A DNA stretch of 35,614 nt from Clostridium sp. AM58-1XD (lineage in GTDB: Bacteria > Bacillota > Clostridia > Lachnospirales > Lachnospiraceae), in assembly GCF_003464085.1 (NCBI RefSeq), contig NZ_QSDR01000039.1:1-35614 (forward strand). Reading direction: 5' to 3'. Of the stretch, positions 27,296-35,566 are shown in pieces. The position numbers were made by a program, and so were the translations under genes. The notes beneath the pieces are model-generated. The model did no database searches, was not told the origin of the DNA, and saw only the letters and a list, made by a program, of their open reading frames with translations. The stretch's first letter is position 1; every line of letters begins with the position of its first letter.

Positions 27296-30203
27296 TCAGC
27301 AGTATTTTTTCAGTTCTTCTATAAGTGTCTTTATATCTACCGGTTTTACAAGATATCCCGTCATTCCGGCGCTGTATGCGAGATTTCTGTCCTCGTCAAA
27401 CGCGTTGGCCGTCATTGCCAGAATCGGCACAGAGGCGGCGTCTTCCCTTTCCAGGCTCGTATGGTTCTGGTTGCTTGAAGGCCATCCATCACAGGCATAC
27501 GTACGTCCATCAGCACCGCGAAGTATGTTCCTGCCGGAGAGTTTTCAAATCGCTCCACTGCAATCCGGCCGTTTTCCGCCGTATCAACTACAATATTGTA
27601 AGTTTCCAGAAGCGATTTTGCAATCTCCATATTCAGCTCGTTGTCCTCCACAAGCAGCACCCGTTTTCCGTCGAACCAGTCCTCCGGCTGCTGCTCCATC
27701 TCCCTGCCATATTCTCCGTTCTCCAGATGAGAGAACACATGGTAGATTCTGGACTTAAACAGCGGCTTTGCAATAAAGTAATCGGCTCCTGCCTCTCTCG
27801 CTTCCTTTTCGATGCTGCTCCAGTCATATGCAGATATGATGATGATTGTAGTATCTGGCCCCGTTATCGTTCGGATTCGTCTTGTCGTTTCGATTCCATT
27901 CATCCCAGGCATGCGCCAGTCAATCATCGCAATGTCAAAATACCATCCCTCGTCGACGGCCTCCTGTACCTCCCTGACCGCCTTTTCCCCTGAGTCCACA
28001 TAGACGCACCTGGCGCCTATATCAGTCAAAATTGCCGTTGCCTCTTCTCCCACATAAACATCGTCATCAGCCACCAGAACCCTGGTTCCCTTCAGAAGCT
28101 CCCTGTTTTTCCGTTCCCGTTCCGCTTCCAGGTCATCGTCCGTCACCCCCAGAGGAAGCGTCACCTGAAAACTGGTTCCCCTTCCCTTTTGGCTCTTGAC
28201 GTTGAGAAAACCGCCCATCATATGTACGAGATTGTATACAATGGAGAGTCCCAGTCCGCTTCCTGCCTTATTTCTGGCGCCTCCCTGCTCTTCCTGCTCA
28301 AACGGCTGAAAGATCTTATCCATAAATTCTTCCGCCATTCCGATTCCATTGTCACTGACCGTAAAGTCCAGGTAGGCAAATCCGTTCGTTCTCTTTTTTT
28401 CTTCCAGCTCCAGTACGATTATTCCGCCCTCGGGCGTAAATTTCAGAGCGTTGGACAGCAGGTTCATGACGATCTGCTTGATTCTCAGCTCATCGCCTAT
28501 GTAAAATTTTTCCAGAGGTTCTTTATGATGCACCTCGAAAGAAATATTTTTATTCAAAGCCTGAGGATAGATAATGGAGACAATTTCCTCGAAAAAAGCG
28601 GAAAATTCAAACGGCTCCCTGGACAGCTCCATTTTTCCGCTTTCAATCTTTGACATATCCAGGATGTCGTTAATCAATGAGAGAAGGAATTTTGAAGACG
28701 CGTCGATTTTATGAAAGCAGTCCTTAACCCGCACCGCATCATCGTACTTCAGCTGCCCGATTGTGGTCATTCCGATAATCGCATTCATCGGTGTACGGAT
28801 ATCGTGGCTCATACGGGAAAGGAAATCGGTTTTCGCGTCGCTGGCCGCTCTTGCCGCCGCCAGCGCGTCTCTCAGAAGCTGTTCCTGTCTGGCCTGTTCC
28901 GCCCGCTGTTTGTCCAGCACTTTTACGAGTTCAATGGCCAGCATGTCAGAGCCGACCGGATTTTCCACATTGATAATCTGGATCGAAATCCAATGATATT
29001 TCCCGTCTACTCCCTCTTGCCTGACCTCCATATAGAGTTCATGTTCGCCGTCCGCAAATTTTTTCATTATATTTTTCCTGGACATGAAGGCGCAAAAATC
29101 CTCCCGGTAAGACGGATACGTATACTCTGCATTTACCGATACCATCTCGTCAAATACACCGGTGCGTTCTCCCACAAAGCTCTGCTGCTCGGCCAGAAAA
29201 CAGTTGTATTGATTTTGTGTCAGGTTGATGCTCACGATCAGCGGATATGCCGTACACGTCGCCGCCCTGAGATAATAGTTTTCAATCAGCCGCTCCTGCT
29301 CCTGAGCTGTCTGGAACGCCTTCAATGCCGTAATATCCATAAAAATAGCCTGGATTACATCCTGTCCGTCCGCATTGATCAGCCGTTCCATCAAAACGCT
29401 GATCCATCCATGAGAGCCATCCAGCCGGATCGCTTCTCTCGTATAGGAAACAAGGCCGGATCCAAGGCGGAGCCCTTCCAGAATTTTTTCAATATTCTCC
29501 CTGTCCTTTTCCATTACCATCTGCACAGGCGAATTCACCCTGCTGCGGTATTCTTCTTCTGAAGAATATCCGTAGAATTTCCATACCATAGAATTCATGC
29601 TGACAATGCGGTGTCCACTGTCAGGTGTAAACTGCAAAATCCCGCACGGAATTGAATCATAGAGCTGTTTCAGAAACCCGGCCTGCCTCTTAAGATCCTG
29701 GTTCGCTTCAAATATCTCCCGTTCTCTCTGCTCCAGAGTATCCTGCAGCCTGTCAAAAGCTTCCTTAGCCGCAGTTACAGGAAAGAGCTCGTCGTCTTTA
29801 ATGTCCGAATAGTCCACAGAATTGTGTATATGGGCACTGAACAGCTTCCCGTTTTCTTCTTTAAAAATAAAGGTCACTCTCTGGTGAATCCTAAAATACA
29901 TCCCCGTATCTTTTTTCGGTTCCATCCAGCTGTTGCCTTCACACAGGTAAACGTCTTCTGCCAGTTTTCTTGTCACAAACTCAATATCCGTTGTATCACA
30001 TGGGATCGTTGCATCTTTGCCTGCACGGAAAAACTCCGCGACCGCCTCACGCCCCTCTGCAATCTGCTTTTCACCGGCGCCATCCAGACAATATCGGGTG
30101 TAAATGTGGAAATCAGGAATTCCACATCGCCTTCACAAAAATAGCTGCGCAGTATCCTGTCCGCAAATGCCTCTATTTCTCTCTTTTTCTTATCACTAAT
30201 CAT
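27296..30203 (-). CDS. Hybrid histidine kinase, SnoaL-PAS-HisKA-HATPase-REC-REC (two frameshifts)
   Basis: This is a 969-residue soluble hybrid kinase after correction. It starts with a SnoaL/NTF2-like domain (about 1-150), then a short coiled coil and two PAS-like domains. HisKA follows with SHDIRTPMNA and HATPase with NLLSNALKFTP and DNGIGM. Two receivers carry phospho-Asp in AMIDWRMP and VLMDVRMP. One break near 30075 loses a G (restored: MAPGEKQIAEGREAVAEFFR). The other near 27448 loses an A (restored: REDAASVPILAMTANAFDED). The corrected C-terminus ends ...VKPVDIKTLIEELKKYC at 27296. The start ATG 30203 has its AGGAG inside the end of the upstream HD-GYP gene, four bases away, so the two are translationally coupled. 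Confidence 0.88.
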
Positions 30204-30207
30204 TGAT

Positions 30208-33200
30208 TTACAGCTCCTGTTTCTGCTTCATTGTCTGCACGGAAATGAGTTCCCGTGTAACATCTGTCAGCCTGTCTTCCGTTCTCTTTTTAAATAAGAA
30301 CGTGCCGATCACCTTTGCCACCATAGACAGCACGGAAATCTGTTCCCTTGTCCACCTTCTGCTTACCGTACAGTCGTCGAATCCGATGAATCCGGCGAAT
30401 TTCCCTTTCTCCCATATGGCACACTGGAGAATGGATTTGATATTCTGACTTTCCATAAACCTCCTGGTGCGGACAGGAAGACTCCTGATATCGGAACAGT
30501 AAAAGATGCCGTCCGTGCCGAATAGCTTCCGGTACTCGTCCCGCCCTCCGATTTCCTCATATGAGAAGTTCCTCAGGTTTTCCGTTCTGGACGGAATCCC
30601 TTCCCAGCACCATTCAAACGTATTGCTGCCATGCAGTCCGTCTTCGTCATTTTCAAATATGTAAACGCGTCCTACGCCGAACAGGCCGCCGATTTTTTCC
30701 AATACCTCTTCGATTGCTTCTTCCACATGCTCCGCTTCATAAAGCTCCATATATACCTGTTCCAAAAACGTATTTAAGGTTACGGACGGAGCATCGCTGG
30801 ATTCGATTCTTGTATTCGCCGCAATTCCTGCGGTCCCCGCTCTCCTGTCTGCGCAGCCGCCTCCCTGATAGTGGGCAAAACCGTTTTTTCCTCCTGCCTT
30901 TGCCTCATATAAGGCATAGTCGCCGCGTTCAAACAGCGCCTCAAAATCACATCCGTCCTCTGGGCAAATGGCAATTCCTGCGCTGCAGGAAAGAGATATT
31001 CCTTCCATTTCCTCTCTGAGCAGCCCATGGATTGCACCTATCACCTTTCCAATCCTCGTTTCCGCACTCTTAAGGTCCGGTATGCCGCGCATAAGAATCA
31101 TAAATTCATCGCCGCCGATTCTGGAAATAATGTCGCCGCTGCGGAACAGCCTGCGCAGTTCTGAAGCGATTTCCTGAAGGGCTTTATCCCCAAACATATG
31201 ACCATAGTTGTCATTCACATATTTAAAATTATCCACATCCAGAATAATCAGGGCTGCCCGCTCATCCTCCGGCCTCTGGGAAAGGTACCGCTGCACGATC
31301 CGCTGTCCGGCATTCTTATTATATACCTGCGTCAGTCCGTCTCTTTCCGCCTCGTGCTTCAGCGCTTGCGAAAGTCTTTTTTCTTCGTCAATGTCCATGA
31401 GAACGCCGACAACCTTAAACGGTTTTCCGTCCCCGTCGAACTGCGCAGCCGCCCGGATCTTGGACCATATATACCGTCCTCTAGAATCCGCAAGGCGGAA
31501 TTCTATTTCTGCATACGGTACGTTAGATCTCATATCCCGAATCAGCTGCTCCATCTCCGGAGCGTCCTCCGGATGAACATGGGAAATCCTTGGAATGCGG
31601 ATACTTGCCTCTGCGCTGATGGGCACATACCCAAATTTGCGTTCCCAATTCGATGAATATGTAACATAATCTGCTTCCATATCCCATTCAAAGATAATAT
31701 CATTGGATTGCTCCATAATGATCCGATGTCTTTCAAGGGTCAGGCGAAGCTCTTCCTGTGCCTGTTTCGACTGGGTAATATCCACCACCACACAGAATAT
31801 CTTCTCTTTCCCGTCTCCGTTATCCATACGCCTGCTCTTATCAAATACCCATATAACCTTTCCATCTTTTGTCGTCAGCCGGTACTCCATTTCCATTGAA
31901 TTTCCCGTCCTCAACTGTTCCCTTACCTGCTGAACTACGGTCCGCCTGTCATCGGGATAAATCATTTCAATATACTGATTGTGAAAGATCGCTTCGATCT
32001 CGTCTCTGGTGTAGCCTACCATACTGTGAAAACCTTCATTCATCCCCAGAATCGTAAAACCACTGTCGTTCAGGCAGGTATGCACGCCGCCGAGGAGGTT
32101 AACGAACTCCCATTCTTCCGGCCATTCCGCCTCCGGAATCTCCGCCCGTTCTTTCCTTATTTCTGCTCCCTGTTCCTCCCATATCATCATGATACGCCTT
32201 TGATATGGATTCTCCATATCCACGCGCAGCAGGACAGCCGTGCACCAGTAATACCGGCCGCTGCTGCGCCTGCATATGCGGAATTTCCAGCTTTGCTTCA
32301 TCAGTCCATCGTCCAGAAATTCCTGAATATACTCATCTGCCAGCCTTCTGACCGTTTCCCTGTCATCCGGGTGAATCGACTGCTCCGCCAGATTATGAAG
32401 GGCATCCTTAAAATTCTTTCCCGATTTCAGTGCCTCAAAGTCTGTATTGGCCGTATATATCACATGATACTGACCGCTGATGAGATCAGCCTCTACAACG
32501 GTATCGTTCATGTAATGCAGAAGCGTGAAGTACTTCATCTGACTCATATGAAGCGTATCCATCCCATCATCCTGCATAAACAGCACAGGATCTTTTTCGC
32601 AGCTCTTTTCCGGCTCCTGCTGTTCGCTGTCCGCATACTCTTCAGACAGCCTGGAAAAAGACTCTTCTACATTCTTAAAACATTCCAGCAGCTTCGGAGA
32701 AAAATCTCCGCATTCACCGTTCAATATCATATTGCTGGCCTGTTTTGGGGCAATCGCTTTGCGGTACACGCGATCTGTTGTCAGCGCGTCATAACAGTCC
32801 GCAATCCCGACTACCTGTGCACATACAGGAATCCTGTTTCCTTTCAGACCGTCGGGATATCCTTTTCCGTTCCAACGTTCATGGTGATACCGGCAGATAT
32901 TGTAGGCATACTTGAGATAGTCACGGTCGCTTAAGCGGTCGAGGTTTTCCAGCATCTCGCACCCCTTAACGGTATGGGTTTTCATGATATCAAACTCTTC
33001 CTCTGTCAGCTTTCCCGGCTTATTCAGAATGCTGTCCGGAATCGCAATTTTTCCTATATCATGCATGGAAGAAGCGCTGGAGATCAGCGCAATTTTCCGC
33101 TCATCCAGCCCGAATTCCGGGCAGCATCTGGCTACATCCTCCAACAGCACCCGTGTGAACATCCGAATCCGGTGGATGTGGCGGCCCGTCTCCATACTCC

Positions 33201-33681
33201 TGTATTCGATCACGGAAGAAAGGGCATCGATCATAACGGAATTCGACTCCATCAGTTTATATGCCTGCCGTTCGATCAGCTCCTGCTGATTCAGCTTGCG
33301 CAGATTAAGGTCAATCACGTTCTCTACACGTTTTTTAACTACATATGGTTCAAAAGGCTTCATAATCAGGTCTGCAGCGCCCAAATCAAACGCCCTGACC
33401 TCATTTTCTGCAGAGCTGTCGGCTGTGATCACGATTACCGGCACCTCTGCCAGTATTCCGTTTTTTCTGAGCTCTTCCAGAACCTGATACCCGTCTTTAA
33501 CAGGCATAATTAAATCGAGCAGTACGACTGTAATCACTTCATGGTACTGCTCCAGAAGAATAAGCGCCTGCTCTCCATTCTCAGCCTCTAACAAATTATA
33601 ATCCTGTTCAAAAATCCCACATAGTATGGCACGGTTTATTTCCTGGTCATCAACAATGAGAATTGTATCCCTTTTTCCCAT
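30208..33681 (-). CDS. REC-HD-GYP-PAS-GGDEF-GAF response regulator
   Basis: This 1157-residue signalling protein contains an HD-GYP c-di-GMP phosphodiesterase and a GGDEF cyclase. The receiver has phospho-Asp in VVLLDLIMP (about residue 56). HD-GYP follows with MHDIGKI (HD about 207-208), HHERWNGKGYPDG (GYP about 274-276) and the downstream metal ligands, so it should be active. Three PAS-like regions occupy about 380-770. GGDEF (856-860) is intact, with RxxD (RSGD) five residues before it, so product inhibition is expected. A GAF domain (about 980-1130) ends the protein. The start is set at ATG 33681 after GGAGAG; a longer frame from 33732 has no good site. The downstream kinase is four bases away and may phosphorylate this receiver. 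Confidence 0.93.
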   Translation of the reverse strand: MGKRDTILIVDDQEINRAILCGIFEQDYNLLEAENGEQALILLEQYHEVITVVLLDLIMPVKDGYQVLEELRKNGILAEVPVIVITADSSAENEVRAFDLGAADLIMKPFEPYVVKKRVENVIDLNLRKLNQQELIERQAYKLMESNSVMIDALSSVIEYRSMETGRHIHRIRMFTRVLLEDVARCCPEFGLDERKIALISSASSMHDIGKIAIPDSILNKPGKLTEEEFDIMKTHTVKGCEMLENLDRLSDRDYLKYAYNICRYHHERWNGKGYPDGLKGNRIPVCAQVVGIADCYDALTTDRVYRKAIAPKQASNMILNGECGDFSPKLLECFKNVEESFSRLSEEYADSEQQEPEKSCEKDPVLFMQDDGMDTLHMSQMKYFTLLHYMNDTVVEADLISGQYHVIYTANTDFEALKSGKNFKDALHNLAEQSIHPDDRETVRRLADEYIQEFLDDGLMKQSWKFRICRRSSGRYYWCTAVLLRVDMENPYQRRIMMIWEEQGAEIRKERAEIPEAEWPEEWEFVNLLGGVHTCLNDSGFTILGMNEGFHSMVGYTRDEIEAIFHNQYIEMIYPDDRRTVVQQVREQLRTGNSMEMEYRLTTKDGKVIWVFDKSRRMDNGDGKEKIFCVVVDITQSKQAQEELRLTLERHRIIMEQSNDIIFEWDMEADYVTYSSNWERKFGYVPISAEASIRIPRISHVHPEDAPEMEQLIRDMRSNVPYAEIEFRLADSRGRYIWSKIRAAAQFDGDGKPFKVVGVLMDIDEEKRLSQALKHEAERDGLTQVYNKNAGQRIVQRYLSQRPEDERAALIILDVDNFKYVNDNYGHMFGDKALQEIASELRRLFRSGDIISRIGGDEFMILMRGIPDLKSAETRIGKVIGAIHGLLREEMEGISLSCSAGIAICPEDGCDFEALFERGDYALYEAKAGGKNGFAHYQGGGCADRRAGTAGIAANTRIESSDAPSVTLNTFLEQVYMELYEAEHVEEAIEEVLEKIGGLFGVGRVYIFENDEDGLHGSNTFEWCWEGIPSRTENLRNFSYEEIGGRDEYRKLFGTDGIFYCSDIRSLPVRTRRFMESQNIKSILQCAIWEKGKFAGFIGFDDCTVSRRWTREQISVLSMVAKVIGTFLFKKRTEDRLTDVTRELISVQTMKQKQEL

Positions 33682-33851
33682 AAGCGTTTTCTCTCCAGTC
33701 TTACAGTGATCTGCCCGGTTTCTTCTTATCATTTATTTCCAGTCCAGAATAACACTTTTAAGCGCGAAAAGCAACCCGGAGGGCCTCCAGGCTGGAACAA
33801 TTTTACTTAAATTTGCAAAAAACTGTTGCAATTTAATAGGTTTTTTGTTAA

Positions 33852-33857
33852 TATAAT
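33852..33857 (+). promoter_or_regulatory. -10 box of the tRNA-Leu promoter
   Basis: TATAAT lies 18 bases before the tRNA 5' end. The nearest -35-like hexamer (TTGCAA, 33826-33831) has a 20-base spacing, so the -35 is uncertain. Confidence 0.4.
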
Positions 33858-33875
33858 TGTCGGCGATTCAAATGA

Positions 33876-33958
33876 GCCGGCCTGTCGGAATGGCAGACGA
33901 GGTGGACTCAAAATCCATTGATGGCAACATCGTGCGGGTTCAAGTCCCGCGGCCGGCA
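33876..33958 (+). tRNA. tRNA-Leu (anticodon CAA)
   Basis: The acceptor stem GCCGGCC pairs with GGCCGGC. The anticodon arm TGGA-CTCAAAA-TCCA gives CAA, which reads UUG. A long variable arm (GATGGCAACATC) marks a class II tRNA, and the T arm GCGGGTTCAAGTCCCGC is canonical. The 3' end is A followed by CT, so CCA is not encoded and must be added. It is transcribed opposite to its left neighbour and has its own terminator. Confidence 0.95.
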
Positions 33959-33979
33959 CTCCTTGGCAGGGGCGAAAGC

Positions 33980-34029
33980 CCTGATCGATTCATGTATATA
34001 TTTCCATGGATCGATCAGGACTTTTTTTT
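33980..34029 (+). terminator. Terminator after tRNA-Leu
   Basis: The 10-bp stem CCTGATCGAT / ATCGATCAGG, extended by CATG/CATG, is followed by eight T residues on the plus strand. It is a textbook intrinsic terminator 22 bases after the tRNA. Confidence 0.9.
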
Positions 34030-34103
34030 CTTTGTAGCCATGGGAATCCTATCGATTCTTCTGCTGCGTCTATTTTCCTATCAGGGACACAGCTGCATTC
34101 CTG

Positions 34104-34185
34104 TATTCCCTGTAATAGTGATAGAATTTCACGGCCTACCGCTTTGGAAAAAGCATCAGCTATATTCCCTGTAATAGTGATAGAA
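34104..34185. repeat. 23-base direct repeat pair
   Basis: The 23-base unit beginning TATTCCCTGTAATAGT and ending GATAGAA occurs identically at 34104-34126 and 34163-34185, with 36 bases between the copies. There are only two copies and no dyad within the unit. It lies between the tRNA terminator and the terminator of the 50-residue gene. Confidence 0.75.
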
Positions 34186-34186
34186 A

Positions 34187-34227
34187 ACAGGCAGCCACCT
34201 GCCTCTCAGCAAAACATGGCTGCCTGT
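34187..34227 (-). terminator. Terminator of the 50-residue gene
   Basis: An 11-bp stem (ACAGGCAGCCA / TGGCTGCCTGT) with a 19-base loop is followed by TTTTCT on the minus strand. It starts 6 bases after the stop codon of the small gene. Confidence 0.85.
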
Positions 34228-34233
34228 ATCTGG

Positions 34234-34386
34234 TTAGATTAACCTCACCGGATCTGTAAATCCGACTACTCTGACATAAGGAGGCATCGTATATATACGG
34301 TCTTCTCTTAATGTTTTGTTTAATACATCCTTTTTTTCCGTTCCCCTTTCATTTACAGCAGGTAATGGTTTTCCTTCTTTCTTCAT
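34234..34386 (-). CDS. Small protein of unknown function, 50 residues
   Basis: I do not recognise this 50-residue protein. It begins MKKEGKPLPAVNERG, has a charged middle (TEKKDVLNKTLREDR) and ends in a hydrophobic, Pro-containing tail (IYTMPPYVRVVGFTDPVRLI). It has no Cys, no signal peptide and no clear membrane helix. Evidence that it is real is the complete transcription unit: a near-perfect promoter, AAAGGAG nine bases before ATG 34386, and a strong terminator six bases past the stop. The leader is about 155 bases and contains a perfect 12-bp palindrome, GCAATATATTGC (34464-34475). A secreted or modified peptide is conceivable, but no modifying enzyme is visible in the window. Confidence 0.68.
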   Translation of the reverse strand: MKKEGKPLPAVNERGTEKKDVLNKTLREDRIYTMPPYVRVVGFTDPVRLI

Positions 34387-34550
34387 CCTGTTTTCTCCTT
34401 TCAGAAAGTCTCCTCACCGTATCACATGATGTATTGCCTGTATCAGTGGGCGCACAATAATATGCAATATATTGCTAATTTCAAACCACTCCTTTCCCGT
34501 TCTGCTGTCCGCCCGCTCTCTTTGTTGACCAAAACAATACTTTATGTATT

Positions 34551-34579
34551 ATTATATACAGTCCATCTCAGGAAGTCAA
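34551..34579 (-). promoter_or_regulatory. Strong sigma-A promoter for the 50-residue gene
   Basis: TTGACT (34579-34574) and TATAAT (34556-34551) are 17 bases apart on the minus strand. A weaker plus-strand promoter-like pair (TTGACC 34525-34530, TATTAT 34547-34552) overlaps its -10 box, so divergent transcription is possible. Confidence 0.75.
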
Positions 34580-34646
34580 TTCCCAGACCTGAATGTTCAC
34601 AGATAACATATCCCCACCACACCCATAAAAAGCAGCCCGGAGGGGA

Positions 34647-34716
34647 TTTTTTGTTACACAGAATATTTCGGAGAACTTTCCTGTGTAACAAAAAAAGATT
34701 ACGCAATCGCGTAATC
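34647..34716 (-). terminator. Tandem hairpins after the GntR/FCD gene
   Basis: The hairpin nearest the gene pairs GATTACGC (34697-34704) with GCGTAATC (34709-34716) and is followed on the minus strand by TTTTTTT, a good intrinsic terminator. The second is a perfect 15-bp inverted repeat (34647-34661 and 34681-34695) with a 19-base loop. Its stem ends in T6/A6, so the T-tract of the first hairpin forms part of it. Confidence 0.8.
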
Positions 34717-34753
34717 TTTTCCCAAAGAAGGCTGCTGCAGGCTGCCTGTCCCT

Positions 34754-35458
34754 TCATTCTTTTGTATTTCCCGGACATGAACTCGTCTTCAAATGATTCA
34801 TGCTCTGAATCTGGACGACCGTTCTCTCCCAGTTATTCTTCATTTTCAAACCCGCCGTAAACCCGTCTTTCCGTTCAAACGCTTTAATCATCTGTTCATG
34901 ATCTGATATGGATTCCTCAAGTGAAGTTCCATCTTTAAAGAAACAATACTCCAGCCTCTGTACATGGATCCAGAGCGTATTGCAAAAATCCAGAATATAT
35001 TCGTTGCCCGACATTTCGATTATATAGCTGTGGAATTCCCTGTCCGCTTCGAATATATTCAGTACATCGTTTTTTTCCCTTACTTCCGCCGCAAAACGTT
35101 CGTTTAATTCCTTCAGTCTGGCAATATTCGCCTCACCTGCATTTTCCACCGCCATCCCTACGGCCAGCTGCTGAAGACAGGCCATCGGAGCATACCATTT
35201 TTCAATATTTTCATATTCCAGTTCCGAAACGACCGTAGACCGGCCCGGATAAGATTTTACAAGCTTCTGCATTTCCAACTGAAGCAGCGCCTCCCTGACA
35301 GGGGTTCTGCTCACATGAAACAGAGCGGCAATATCGCCGTCCGATATCTTTTCTCCCGGCCTGAGCTGTCCCTCAATAATCCATTTTTTCAGCATTTCAT
35401 ACACTTTCTGCTTTGCAGAAACTTTCCTTATGTCATGCTCTTCCTTTGGTAACGGCAT
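34754..35458 (-). CDS. GntR family regulator, FadR subfamily (FCD domain)
   Basis: This 234-residue transcription factor has an N-terminal winged helix (about 12-80; ISDGDIAALFHVSRTPVREA is the recognition region) and an all-helical FCD effector domain (about 95-215). FCD proteins bind small carboxylates, often through a metal held by Asp and His residues. D and H of ADREFH and the H of ISDHEQ are present, but the usual third His appears to be Asn in KMKNNWERTV. The start is set at ATG 35458 after AGAGGTG; a GTG at 35467 would overlap that site. It is divergent from a strong plus-strand promoter whose gene lies outside the window, the likely target. Confidence 0.9.
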   Translation of the reverse strand: MPLPKEEHDIRKVSAKQKVYEMLKKWIIEGQLRPGEKISDGDIAALFHVSRTPVREALLQLEMQKLVKSYPGRSTVVSELEYENIEKWYAPMACLQQLAVGMAVENAGEANIARLKELNERFAAEVREKNDVLNIFEADREFHSYIIEMSGNEYILDFCNTLWIHVQRLEYCFFKDGTSLEESISDHEQMIKAFERKDGFTAGLKMKNNWERTVVQIQSMNHLKTSSCPGNTKE

Positions 35459-35486
35459 TGTTATCACCTCTGATCTTCCTGAAACA

Positions 35487-35515
35487 AGTATAACAAAGAT
35501 ACCTTTTTATGTAAA
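35487..35515 (-). promoter_or_regulatory. Sigma-A promoter for the GntR/FCD gene
   Basis: TTTACA (35515-35510) and TATACT (35492-35487) are 17 bases apart on the minus strand. The -10 region overlaps an imperfect dyad GTAT-N7-ATAC (35488-35502) that could be an autoregulatory operator. Confidence 0.6.
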
Positions 35516-35537
35516 TATGATTTCCTTTCTAAATCTA

Positions 35538-35566
35538 TTGACTTTTCTATATTGCAGCCCTATAAT
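35538..35566 (+). promoter_or_regulatory. Strong sigma-A promoter for a gene beyond the right edge
   Basis: TTGACT (35538-35543) and TATAAT (35561-35566) are 17 bases apart. It points out of the window and is back to back with the GntR/FCD promoter, so the regulator probably controls this unseen gene. No start codon with a ribosome binding site is visible before position 35614. Confidence 0.7.

Noticed and set aside
26914..30203. Novel defence system in the kinase/zinc-finger stretch
   Set aside because: All proteins are explained by signalling domains; no nuclease, toxin, reverse transcriptase or NTPase of defence type is present.
31981..32934. 317-codon plus-strand open frame opposite the HD-GYP protein gene
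   Set aside because: A shadow of clearly identified HD-GYP and PAS coding sequence.
34104..34185. CRISPR array
   Set aside because: Only two 23-base repeats with one 36-base spacer, no cas genes and no leader.
34426..34860. 144-codon plus-strand frame across the small-gene promoter and the tandem terminators
   Set aside because: It runs through a promoter, two terminator hairpins and the end of the GntR gene; its composition is not protein-like and its start has no RBS.
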